This document shows positions 46,961 through 55,622 of a stretch of DNA of 64,000 nucleotides, one piece after another. A program made the translations under genes and the position numbers. Location of the stretch: positions 38,143,660-38,207,659 of the forward strand of contig NC_067206.1 of NCBI RefSeq assembly GCF_026262505.1. Direction: 5' to 3'. The notes beneath the pieces are model-generated. The model was given only the letters and a program-made list of their open reading frames with translations. It was not told the DNA's origin and ran no database searches. The DNA is from Trichomonas vaginalis G3 (Eukaryota > Parabasalia > Trichomonadida > Trichomonadidae). Within the stretch, counting starts at the first letter, position 1. Every line of letters begins with the position of its first letter.

Positions 46961-47686
46961 TTATTTTTCAGGATTTTCAGTTTGGTTCTTCTCCTTAAGT
47001 AATTTCGATAATCGTAGTTTCCTCTGATGAAGGACACGACAACTTTCTTGTAACATATTTATTTGCTTTTCTTTTTCGTTAATATCCGCATCAAATTTGA
47101 TTTCGAAGTTTGTATTCATGAATGCATTTGCCCAGTCCCTTTCTGGATTGGAGCCAAAGTTCATAGATCTAATTGGGTCATTTGCCAAAAAAACTTCTAA
47201 AGGATCTTCAGATGGGATAGGATTTCTAAATGGGCTTTCATCACGTTGCATACGATGCATGTTAACTGCTGTGAGCTTAGCTCTTGTCTGATTAATTTGT
47301 TCTTTAATTTGATTGAGCGTAACAATATATTGTGTTTCTTTGACTTTCCATCTTTCCGCTAAGTACTTTCTTCTTTCGTGTAGTAATGAGTTTTTGAATT
47401 TAACTTTATTGAGTGGTTCGATATAACGATTCATAAGTATATCTAAATTGTTTAATTTACGACCAAAGTGGTCTCTAGCCTCTTCCCGTTTCTTATGGTG
47501 GCTTTCATTGAGTTTATTAATTTTGTCGATTAACTCTGCTTTTTGTACTTGTAATTGATCGCACATACTTTGTAATACTTTCCTTTTCCTGTCAATCTTA
47601 AGCAATTCTTCCTTTTTGTCATTGATATTTTGATCAAGAAGCTTCTCTTGCTTCTCTAAATTCTCAATTGTTTCTCCAGTAGTCAT
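46961..47686 (-). CDS. Coiled-coil protein, unknown function
   Basis: A 241-residue protein starting MTTGETIENLEKQEKLLD. Residues 8-70 are a strong coiled coil (NDKKEELLKIDRKRKVLQ, DQLQVQKAELIDKINKLN), 110-145 a second one, and after an irregular stretch (SPFRNPIPSEDPLEVFLAND) a third closes the protein (EKEKQINMLQESCRVLHQ). No signal or membrane span. TCACA, an Inr match, sits immediately before the ATG (47687-47691 on this strand). Probably cytoskeletal or flagellar by its character, but no named family is recognised. It is divergent from the gene at 47730 with 43 bp between ATGs. Confidence 0.75.
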   Translation of the reverse strand: MTTGETIENLEKQEKLLDQNINDKKEELLKIDRKRKVLQSMCDQLQVQKAELIDKINKLNESHHKKREEARDHFGRKLNNLDILMNRYIEPLNKVKFKNSLLHERRKYLAERWKVKETQYIVTLNQIKEQINQTRAKLTAVNMHRMQRDESPFRNPIPSEDPLEVFLANDPIRSMNFGSNPERDWANAFMNTNFEIKFDADINEKEKQINMLQESCRVLHQRKLRLSKLLKEKNQTENPEK

Positions 47687-47729
47687 TGTGAAATTTTGTA
47701 AAGTGTCAAATTTTAGAGTCTAAAAAATT

Positions 47730-48017
47730 ATGACTTCTACATTTGAGTTACAAATACCAAAGTCCAAAAAATGGGATGACCCAAATCCATCAGATGCAAT
47801 GCCTCCATTTCAAAGCGAACATTATGATGCTTTTATCCCAAATACTTCAGGATTTAAAATGCAAAAGATTGTTAACTTAATAGAAAAAGATGGAAAGCTC
47901 TTTTTAGAAGTTGAAATTCCAAACGAACCAGAAACAAGAGAGGTGGATTTAAATATGATGAGAATAATGTATCCAGAATTAGTTGCCGAGTTTTTAGCAG
48001 AAAAGTACCTCGATTAA
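47730..48017 (+). CDS. Small protein with chromo-shadow-like domain
   Basis: A 95-residue protein starting MTSTFELQIPKSKKWDDP. Residues about 42-95 read like a chromo-shadow domain: QKIVNLIEKDGKLFLEVEIP, then TREVDLNMMRIMYPELVAEF ending LAEKYLD, comparable to the HP1 pattern IIGATD..G.L.FL.KW......V......CPQLVI.FYE..L. The aromatic residues that HP1 uses for dimerisation are partly replaced, and there is no N-terminal chromodomain. It may be a chromatin adaptor; the assignment is by eye and moderate. The promoter is shared with the divergent coiled-coil gene. The stop is TAAA. Confidence 0.6.
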   Translation: MTSTFELQIPKSKKWDDPNPSDAMPPFQSEHYDAFIPNTSGFKMQKIVNLIEKDGKLFLEVEIPNEPETREVDLNMMRIMYPELVAEFLAEKYLD

Positions 48018-48831
48018 ATTACATACTCTATCAAAGGGATTATGAACATTCACTCCTTTTTCATTGGTTCTAAGAAATTATTTAATATTAGAAATGTTAG
48101 GAAATATAATATGTCTAAATTGTTTAAAAATTAATGTATAGTCATTTTACTTCTTGTACTTTTACATACAACTTTTCACCCGCATTTTTGTAAAATAAAT
48201 ACTAAAATTAGTTAATTCAGAGCAAATATTTATGAGTTTATTGCAGAATTTCTCTAGGATGCTTCGAAAAATAGACAATTTACATATTCCTCTGTTTCAA
48301 TCATAATACATTTCAAGAAAAAAGAGTTTCAACAGAACATATGGGTTACATCTGCTTAATTTAGCGATAAAAGTACTCATATTTCGATTGTTAAAAGTTA
48401 ATTCATGGAAAGAAATCTTTATTTATAGAATCAAGAATACAAATAAGAAATAATCATTTAATTCTTTGAAGCGATATATGTTCTTGAAGATTATATTGGC
48501 ATGATGGCGCCAAACAGTTATGAACTCTGATTTTTTAGCGAGAATTCCGTAACATCGATTAGAGATAAAAATTTCATAAGATATGTGTAGGGGCGATGAT
48601 TCTGTTTAATGTTAAGTGATCACCTTCTTAGTTTGCATAAAATTTATCAATCTGGCGTTACTTTCTTACTTCCCAGCTTATTGTATGCAAAAGCAGGGCA
48701 ACTAAATACATAAAATTACATTGAAGCAGAAAAGTACCTTTATGGGTGTTGTTGCCACACGATAATGTAATAGTTCACGTAATATTACTAAAATTGTTGC
48801 AATTGATAATATTAGTATATTTTTTGAAGGA
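48018..48831. other. 0.8 kb AT-rich intergenic region, nothing seen
   Basis: No protein-like ORF or repeat could be supported. Confidence 0.5.
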
Positions 48832-49122
48832 TCATTTGGCTGGTGAATAAGGATTTTGAGTTGTTGGGCTTTCTATGAGATGTGAAGAAATCTTCTCAAA
48901 TCTCGCTTCCAATTTATCAGTTTCTGCTGCTTTTACACGTAATCTAGCAAGTTTTTCTTTAAGCTTCTGATTTTGGATTTGATAATCGTGAATTTTAGTT
49001 TGCAAATCGAGATCTTTTTGCTCTAAACGAATAATAGCACGTCTAATTCTATAGTAGTTTCCTGATGGAAGTCCTGCATTAATTAAATATGGATCGTCAC
49101 TGTCACTTTCATAATCACTCAT
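48832..49122 (-). CDS. Small coiled-coil protein, unknown function
   Basis: A 96-residue protein: an acidic start (MSDYESDSDDPYLINAG), then a coiled coil from about residue 25 to 75 (RRAIIRLEQKDLDLQTKI, NQKLKEKLARLRVKAAE), and a short polar end (SPTTQNPYSPAK). No signal peptide or membrane span. The regular heptads and intact frame support a real gene; no family is recognised. Confidence 0.65.
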   Translation of the reverse strand: MSDYESDSDDPYLINAGLPSGNYYRIRRAIIRLEQKDLDLQTKIHDYQIQNQKLKEKLARLRVKAAETDKLEARFEKISSHLIESPTTQNPYSPAK

Positions 49123-49441
49123 TTTTTATATTTGTCACTTTTTTGATATTCCAATGATGGATTTCCATGAAAAATAAGTGCTGATAACAATGCATCAAGT
49201 ATAACATGGCAATACACAAGCATATCAACTTCATTATGTTGCGTTTATTCAAAAATATATCCAAAATCCAGGAATTTATCAATAATAATTGAAATTATAA
49301 ATATTGATCATGTAGAAACCAAAAAATGCTTTGAATTAACGTAATATTATAAAGTGCAGCATGAATTAGTATGTTATATAATTTCAAAATAAAAATTTAG
49401 TATTTTATATATAAGAACAATGTAAATGATTGATTGTACTC
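49123..49441. other. Spacer, nothing seen
   Basis: AT-rich; a TTGTCACTTTTTT motif at about 49135 is on the wrong strand for the adjacent gene. Confidence 0.4.
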
Positions 49442-50209
49442 TTATTTGAGATCAGCCAAGTCACCCTCATCATCTTCTTCTTTTTTGGCTTCGACTTCTG
49501 GTTTCTCTTCAAGATCGTGTAGTGTATCTTCGTCGTCTTCCTTGGAGTATTCTTTAATAACTTTATCAAATGAAACACGAGATCTGCAGTACATGCATTT
49601 GTATTCGACTTTATCTTTCTCTTCTGGAGAAACTGTGCCATTGACACTTCTGCAATATGGGCATATAATTGCGTATCTGTAATCTGGTCCGTTTCTAGCT
49701 AAAATTGATGAAAGACGAGCCCAGAATGATTGATTATTAATAACTCTTTCTTCACTGAAGTATTCGAGACGTAAAACTTGGTCAAAGTCAATTTCATAAT
49801 ATTCTCCACGTTGCTTTAATGCTTTCTTGATCTTCTGGAACCCTGGCTGAGATGTATATTCCTTGAAGCATTTTTCGAGTTCAAATCTTAATGCTAAGCT
49901 ACGTTCTGCAGCTGAGTTAATCCAGTAACTTATAAAAGCGCGAATCAAATAGAATATTGAGATTACAATAAAGAAGAAAATGAATTCGTCTTGAATTAGT
50001 TGTATTGTTAAAAACTTGTATAAGTATGAAACTATTAAGAATATCAAAAATTGGATCGAGAAAAGGATGATAAAAAGCTTTAAAAAGAAAGTATGAGATG
50101 TGTGCCATTTCTCAAGCTTCCTTTTTGAAATCAAGATGCTCTTTAGCTCGTCTTGTTTAACTAAGAGCTTTGTCTCGAGCTTACGTGGCGATGAAAACAA
50201 AGCACCCAT
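49442..50209 (-). CDS. LNPK: Lunapark-like ER membrane protein
   Basis: A 255-residue homologue of Lunapark, which stabilises three-way junctions of ER tubules. Start MGALFSSPRK at 50209: glycine 2 is a fit for N-myristoylation as known for Lunapark, and an Inr (TCACTTTTTC) on the minus strand at 50241-50250 excludes the longer frame. Order: charged helix (LVKQDELKSILISKRKLE), two membrane spans close together (about 43-65 and 75-95), a helical region, then the zinc-ribbon: NGPDYRYAIICPYCRSVNG followed by VEYKCMYCRSRVSF (CxxC...CxxC), matching Lunapark's RYALICQQC...F.C.YC. The tail is acidic. Shorter than the human protein (428). Confidence 0.88.
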   Translation of the reverse strand: MGALFSSPRKLETKLLVKQDELKSILISKRKLEKWHTSHTFFLKLFIILFSIQFLIFLIVSYLYKFLTIQLIQDEFIFFFIVISIFYLIRAFISYWINSAAERSLALRFELEKCFKEYTSQPGFQKIKKALKQRGEYYEIDFDQVLRLEYFSEERVINNQSFWARLSSILARNGPDYRYAIICPYCRSVNGTVSPEEKDKVEYKCMYCRSRVSFDKVIKEYSKEDDEDTLHDLEEKPEVEAKKEEDDEGDLADLK

Positions 50210-50244
50210 TTTTGTCAGTTTTTTATTTATCTTGAATCGTGAAA

Positions 50245-50250
50245 AAGTGA
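50245..50250 (-). promoter_or_regulatory. Inr element (TCACTT) of the Lunapark gene
   Basis: On the minus strand TTCACTTTTTCACG lies about 36 bp upstream of the ATG at 50209, within the normal distance for trichomonad start sites. Confidence 0.55.
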
Positions 50251-50263
50251 ACAGTAGGTGCAA

Positions 50264-51016
50264 AATTCCAACAAATGACTACTTGGATATGAAATAACTC
50301 ATTACATTGATTTTAAGTCATATCATAAAATTAAATAATTTTGTAAAAACTAAAAATTAATTCTCCATTTGGCAATTTTTGAGACTAACATGTAAGAAAT
50401 TCTATTAAAAATCTAATTTTAATTTATTATGCTATTTTAAATTTGCGTTTTAAATCATATTTTTTTCCAAAAATTTTGCAAATTACCTCAGACTTTTCAG
50501 AGGATTGAGTTGCCACTCAATCCTCTGAAATAGTCTGTGGTAATTTTTAGTCTCTACACTATTTCAATATAAGCTCCATTTTTAAACAGTTTTTAAAAAT
50601 CGAGCATTGAAAAGTGTGATGAGACTTTAGAATTTTTGTTTTTCGAGATAAATTTCAACATTTTTTGATTTTGAATTTTTGTTTTTGTATTTTTTTTGGA
50701 GATGCAGTAACAATGGGTGGGATGAATCATAGAAAAACGAACAAGAAAATTGAATATTTATTAATAATTTCTTCATAATAATCAATTATATTCTTTTTTT
50801 AACCGGAAATGGTCATTACTATGTATGTGGACAGTAAATAACCACGAATTTTGGTGCCGCAGTTAATCTCTTATTTTTTTTTGACATGTAAATTATCATT
50901 GATAATAATATTCATTGTTTACAATATCTTTCATTATATATTTAAATCTTTTCGATCAAATAACCGAAATCTGCACAGTCAATTTTCTTGGCAAATTGAA
51001 ACCGCAAATTGGCAAG
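50264..51016. other. Divergent intergenic region, Lunapark and SRP receptor
   Basis: About 750 bp without a supported ORF. It contains one strong hairpin (50480-50547) and AT-rich DNA; it must hold the SRP receptor gene promoter, for which TCATT at about 50929 is a weak candidate. Confidence 0.5.
50480..50547. repeat. Long hairpin, 16-bp perfect core stem
   Basis: TTTCAGAGGATTGAGT, loop TGCC, ACTCAATCCTCTGAAA is a perfect stem. The flanks extend it with small mismatches (AAATTACC...CAGACT against AGTCTG...GGTAATTT), giving about 68 bases of foldback. It could be a tiny palindromic MITE or a transcript structure. Confidence 0.8.
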
Positions 51017-52618
51017 ATGATGTTCGAATTCTACGTATTCCAAGCAGGTGGTCTCGTTCTTTGGCCTATTGACTGCGACCCAACCAAAAAAACAATCACT
51101 GTCGTTAACGAATATATTCAAAAGCAGCTTCTTGAAGGCAAATTGAACGAAGATGTATATGTCAAGGATAAAATGGCATGCCTTGTCACCCAAGACCCTG
51201 CATTCAACATTTTTGTTGCAGTGACACTCCATCAACAGGTTGCTCAGCAAATTAATTACTTATCCAAATTATTAGAAGACGTTTGTGCCAAGTTCACACA
51301 TCAATATCAACAGATTCTCAAGCGTTCAGATGTTATGCTTACACCTAACCTCTTTGATCGCTTTACTGTCGATGATGTCGTTGACAAATACAGAGGTACA
51401 GTTGGCATTCAAATTAACCAGCCAAAAATCACCATCGCAGATCTCGATGATGACAGTTATGAAGAACCGAACAAGAAGGCCCAAAGATCTAAGTCTGAGC
51501 CTGGCCGCAAGAAATCTCCTTCGAAAGAGCGTATTCGCTACACATCAAAGTCCAAAGAAAACATCGAAGAGCAGTCAACAGTTGTTGGCCTCGAAGAAGT
51601 CGGCAAAGTCGAAAGAATCGAAGTTAAACAGTACAATATGGATGATTTCACCGGAGTCTTCCAAGCCAACCCCAATGCCAACAAGTCATTCTTCAGTGGC
51701 ATCCTTTCAGGCATCGTTGGCGAGAAGAGCTTAGACATTAAGACTCTTGAACCATTCCTTAAAGAATTTGAGTCCCATCTTATCTCAAAGAACGTTGCAT
51801 CAGCTATCGCTCATGAACTTACAACAGCCGTCGGTCAGAAACTCGATGGAACAAAGTGTGGAACGTTCCAATCAGTTAAAACCGTCGTCATGGCCACACT
51901 TCGTGAACAGATCGAACGTATTCTTACTCCTCATCGCAGTATCGATATTATTCGTGATATTCAGCTCGCTAGAAAGCAAGGAAAACCTTATGTCTTCTCA
52001 TTTATCGGCGTTAACGGCGTCGGTAAGTCTACAACACTCGCTAAAGTCGCCTACCTCATGAAATCCCACGATTTCAAAGTTTTGATCGTCGGATGCGATA
52101 CATTTAGATCCGGTGCTGTCAAACAGCTCGCAGAACACGCCGAGAGACTCGGAATCGAGCTCTTCCAGCGTGGCAATGATAGAAGAGACCCAGTTCCTGT
52201 CGCAAAAGACGCTATTCAATACGCTATAGATAAAAAGATCGATGTCGTACTTGTAGATACAGCAGGCCGTATGCAAAACTCTGAAGGCCTTATGAAGCAA
52301 ATCGCTCGTCTTATCAACGAAGTTAAACCAGATTTGTCACTTTTCGTTGCAGAAGCCCTTGTCGGCGGCAACGGATCTGACCAAATCTCATCATTCGATA
52401 TGAATCTCAAGAGATACGCTGGCGTAAAGGACGCAAAAGGTATTGATGGAATTGTTCTTACGAAATTCGATACAATTGATGATAAGGTAGGCGCTGCTTT
52501 AACCCTTGTTTATGAAACAGGCCATCCTATCATATATCTTGGCGTTGGCCAAACATACAGAGATCTCAGAAGAATGAATCCAGAATTCGTTGTCAATACT
52601 CTGCTTTCTGGCTTCTAG
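51017..52618 (+). CDS. SRPRA: Signal recognition particle receptor subunit alpha (SRPRA/FtsY family)
   Basis: A 533-residue GTPase that docks SRP-ribosome complexes at the ER. The start at 51017 (MMFEFYVFQAGGLVLWPI) is the family's longin-like SRX N-terminus; the frame upstream to 50915 does not look like SRPRA. A charged linker (about 165-220, RSKSEPGRKKSPSKERIR) leads to the NG domain. G1 is FSFIGVNGVGKSTTLAKVAY, then CDTFRSGAVKQL (G2), VLVDTAGRMQ (G3), VLTKFDTIDD (G4, TKxD) and YLGVGQTYRDLR (G5). Codons are C-rich, suggesting good expression. No intron is needed. Length is slightly below the human 638. Confidence 0.95.
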   Translation: MMFEFYVFQAGGLVLWPIDCDPTKKTITVVNEYIQKQLLEGKLNEDVYVKDKMACLVTQDPAFNIFVAVTLHQQVAQQINYLSKLLEDVCAKFTHQYQQILKRSDVMLTPNLFDRFTVDDVVDKYRGTVGIQINQPKITIADLDDDSYEEPNKKAQRSKSEPGRKKSPSKERIRYTSKSKENIEEQSTVVGLEEVGKVERIEVKQYNMDDFTGVFQANPNANKSFFSGILSGIVGEKSLDIKTLEPFLKEFESHLISKNVASAIAHELTTAVGQKLDGTKCGTFQSVKTVVMATLREQIERILTPHRSIDIIRDIQLARKQGKPYVFSFIGVNGVGKSTTLAKVAYLMKSHDFKVLIVGCDTFRSGAVKQLAEHAERLGIELFQRGNDRRDPVPVAKDAIQYAIDKKIDVVLVDTAGRMQNSEGLMKQIARLINEVKPDLSLFVAEALVGGNGSDQISSFDMNLKRYAGVKDAKGIDGIVLTKFDTIDDKVGAALTLVYETGHPIIYLGVGQTYRDLRRMNPEFVVNTLLSGF

Positions 52619-53167
52619 AGTAGAATAAATTAGCTTTTTATATATTTTTATTAAATCTAATCCATTTTTTAAATTTCATATTTACAAAAATTCGAAATTT
52701 TCATTCAAATACCCCAAATTATAATTCTCTACATTAACTCAAACACATTCTGAATAGAGTTTTCATTTAAATACTGAGAAATTCAATTTTTATTTTTTCA
52801 TTTGAGCTTTCTTAACTCAAGTGTCATAAATTACAATTCTTTTTGTCAAAATAAACACTTTTTAAAGAGATTTAGTACCCAACTGTAGATATTGTTTTTT
52901 TCTTTTTTGATTTTTCAATTTCTGAATGCTATTGATCACAAAATCCTTTTCTAAATTCAATGGAGTTCAATATTTTAATGGATAAAAGCTGTAAATAAAT
53001 AGTCGATAGAATTTCTCACAGTAGGTAATCAATAATTGTAAAGGTCAGGGATTTCTGTATTGTGATTTGGGAGATGTCATGGAGGAATCATAAGAAAAGT
53101 AAAAATTCGATACATTTTTTTTGATTTATTAACACTTTATAAACAATACTAAAGAAATATGAATAAA
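52619..53167. other. Spacer, nothing seen
   Basis: 0.55 kb of AT-rich DNA between convergent genes, no supported feature. Confidence 0.5.
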
Positions 53168-53476
53168 TTAGAAGTCAAGAGATATGTAGTCCTTGGAATC
53201 CAAGAGTAAATCTGTAACATTACCGAAATTTGGCGTGCAATCGAGCAAATTAAGATCCTGGTTAATGTATGTATATGAATCATCAATTGGATCAATGAAG
53301 TTATCTTGGATAATTTGGCATGGCTCTTCTTTAATTGGAAATCCACTTTTCATCAATTCTGTTGCTTCCTTTGTCAAGTTACCATTCTTGTCAAGGGTAT
53401 ATATCACGGGCTCTTCCGAGTTGCTGAATGGGCTGAAAAATAAGATCCTTGGTTGTGCCTTGCTCCCTTTTTTCAT
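53168..53476 (-). CDS. Small protein of unknown function, 102 residues
   Basis: The start is put at 53476 (MKKGSKAQPRILFFSPFS) because three overlapping TCATT motifs lie between 53483 and 53498 on this strand, inside the longer frame. The product is a soluble acidic protein with a basic N-terminus, predicted turns and strands (EPVIYTLDKNGNLTKEATEL) and an acidic, aromatic C-terminus (DDSYTYINQDLNLLD). No signal peptide or known motif. Confidence 0.62.
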   Translation of the reverse strand: MKKGSKAQPRILFFSPFSNSEEPVIYTLDKNGNLTKEATELMKSGFPIKEEPCQIIQDNFIDPIDDSYTYINQDLNLLDCTPNFGNVTDLLLDSKDYISLDF

Positions 53477-54028
53477 GATCGTGAATGAAATGAAATGAAT
53501 TTCTCTCAATTTTAGAATTCAAATAGTCGTAACTTACAAATCCAAGTCGTAAAGCAAAATTACACCGATATATAATTTTGCAATCATATGGGTAATTCAT
53601 ATTTAAAAGAAAAATCGCTCATCAGTTTGTGGAAATTTTTTTGTGAGGTTTCAAAGCTGATTTTTCACCGTAGTCATAAGACAAAAAAATTGTATGGGTC
53701 GCATGCCAAACATCAAATAAAGTCGTTTTAGTCTCAATGAGAAGTATCTCGTCTATATTCGCCGAAGAACAAAATCTTATTTAATGAATTTATCAGTATA
53801 TTTATTATCAATCCCGTCTGCATTCAAAATTTAAGAGTAATTGTGATTTAAAACGGAATAATAAATAAATAACATTTCTTCTTCATCTTGGAGGTCGATT
53901 TTGCAATTCAAAATTTTGTGGTTTTGATATCGTATAACAGGACCTTCAATTTCATTCTGCAATTAAAAATAATCTGAAATTGGAGACACCTCTAAAAATC
54001 AACAAGCAATTTTGATAAATAGATATGC
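53477..54028. other. Spacer, nothing seen except Inr cluster
   Basis: TCATTTCATTTCATTCAC on the minus strand (53481-53498) is a run of overlapping Inr matches just upstream of the ATG at 53476. The rest has no supported feature. Confidence 0.5.
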
Positions 54029-55090
54029 TTACGAGCAAGTTATATTTATTAAACATTCAAGAGAAAAATTAAATGATAGAAGATCTTCATAAACAAGTTT
54101 TTTCTTCTTTTTACTTCCAAACAAAATAAGGTCAAATGAAAATGGAAATTCTGCTTCACATTTTCCTAGCGAAAGTAAGGAAAGCGTAAGATTAAAAGAT
54201 TCTGTTTTCTTTTTATTTGTATTAATTATGCCATCCCAGCTGCTACTTGCAGATAAAATATCTCCGGTACAGTTTATAACTGTTAAAGTAGCAGAATATG
54301 CACCAAAAGTGTGGCTTGCTTTATTTTCTAAGAAAATACACTCTAAAACAGTAACTTTTGATGAAGTAGAAGAGTGAAGAAGACCTCGATATGTGTTACC
54401 TAATGCACATGAGTTATTTCTGAATAAAGATCTTCTGACAAATGAATTAAGTGAATTCATATGTAGCATGCAAATATAATCTGATTCATGATTATCATTA
54501 GAAATGAAACAACAAAAGTTGATGTCAACTGGATTATATTCAAAATAGTAACCAGAACGGGCATAACATCTTGCTTTAGTGTTGTTTGTGGAAATAAGAG
54601 TTTTATTTCCAAATTGATGGTATATACTGGAAGTCCCAGTGTTGTCACGGCCGCATTGATAGAGGGAACTTAAATTTACGTAATTTTTATAATCATTCGT
54701 TTTGACATTTGTGTATGAATACTTTCCATCACCTGGTGTGTAGCATCCAATAGCACAAAATCTGTCTTGGACGATGGAACTCTTACCCGAGAAGTAGATG
54801 CAGCCACCTTGTCCAGAATTTTGGGTAATATTAGTGTATGTACATATCGAATGCAGTAATTTGATAGAATTGCTTGCACAATTAATGATATTCTCTGAAA
54901 AATCTTTGAAATTTGAAGATAATAAGAAAAAATTTTTCGAAATAGTAGGCTTTTCATTATTTGTATTTGTATAGTTTTCAGCTGGTAATCCATAATATTT
55001 TTCCCATATATCGTTTGGCACTCCAGCGTTATTTAAAGCTAGAGCTGAGGGAAGATTTTGGAGAAAATAAAATTGAAAGGGTGTTCTCAA
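54029..55090 (-). pseudogene. Beta-helix-like surface protein gene without an ATG
   Basis: A long open frame (353 codons) whose sequence resembles the repeated beta-helix turns of trichomonad surface proteins related to Pmp-type proteins: NSGQGGCIYFSGKSSIVQDR, FCAIGCYTPGDG, NSFVRRSLFRNNSCALGN, LECIFLENKASHTFGAYS, with many Cys and N-X-S/T sites. The frame opens after a TAA and has no Met until about residue 208; the N-terminal QFYFLQNLPSALALN is signal-like. There is no transmembrane span at the C-terminus. Either a truncated or frame-damaged gene or a gene with an unseen 5' part. Confidence 0.6.
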
Positions 55091-55206
55091 ATTTTGAATA
55101 CAGTCTTAATAACACCATTATTAATATTAAACATGTAGAAAAAAATTTCAAAAGTGGAAAAAAATAACGTAAAATTCGTTGCAAATTTTTTTGTATAAAA
55201 TTCGAT

Positions 55207-55581
55207 ATGACTGAGAAAGGCGATTTCCCTCCGCCTGAATCAGATGAGGAAAAGAGGGAAGTTCCATTATTCGATAAAGATTTTGAAAATCTTCTTAAAT
55301 CGGATCCAGATGGATTAAATCGATTTAAACGTAAATCAGAAACTGAAGAAGAACCAGATGTCATCATTGGAACTCCACCAATCAACTTTTCTAACAAAAA
55401 GAAAGACTATTTTCCAAATGAACTTACATTAAACAGTCAAAAACCAATTGAAAAAAAGAGAATTTCATTTGCATCTCCTCCATTAGCAGAATCTCCTCCA
55501 ATAGCTGAAAGAAATAAGCAACCGAGGCAAGTTCACTTCCTTGCACAGCCAATAGGACCAGGAAAAAAATCAGAGAATTAG
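55207..55581 (+). CDS. 5' part of an acidic/basic protein gene, split at an A7 run
   Basis: 124 residues starting MTEKGDFPPPESDEEKREVP, polar and probably disordered, with clusters of acidic residues and SPPLAESPPIAERN. Around the A7 run at 55563-55569 the next frame takes over with convincing protein sequence (KKIRELDFDRNGIEILKKEE) that runs into the downstream ORF at 55623 without a stop. A one-base difference in the A run would therefore make one gene, 55207-56978. Assembly or sequencing error is the simplest explanation; a true frameshift or programmed slippage on the A7 is possible. Confidence 0.6.
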   Translation: MTEKGDFPPPESDEEKREVPLFDKDFENLLKSDPDGLNRFKRKSETEEEPDVIIGTPPINFSNKKKDYFPNELTLNSQKPIEKKRISFASPPLAESPPIAERNKQPRQVHFLAQPIGPGKKSEN

Positions 55582-55622
55582 ATTTCGACAGAAATGGAAT
55601 AGAAATACTCAAAAAGGAAGAA

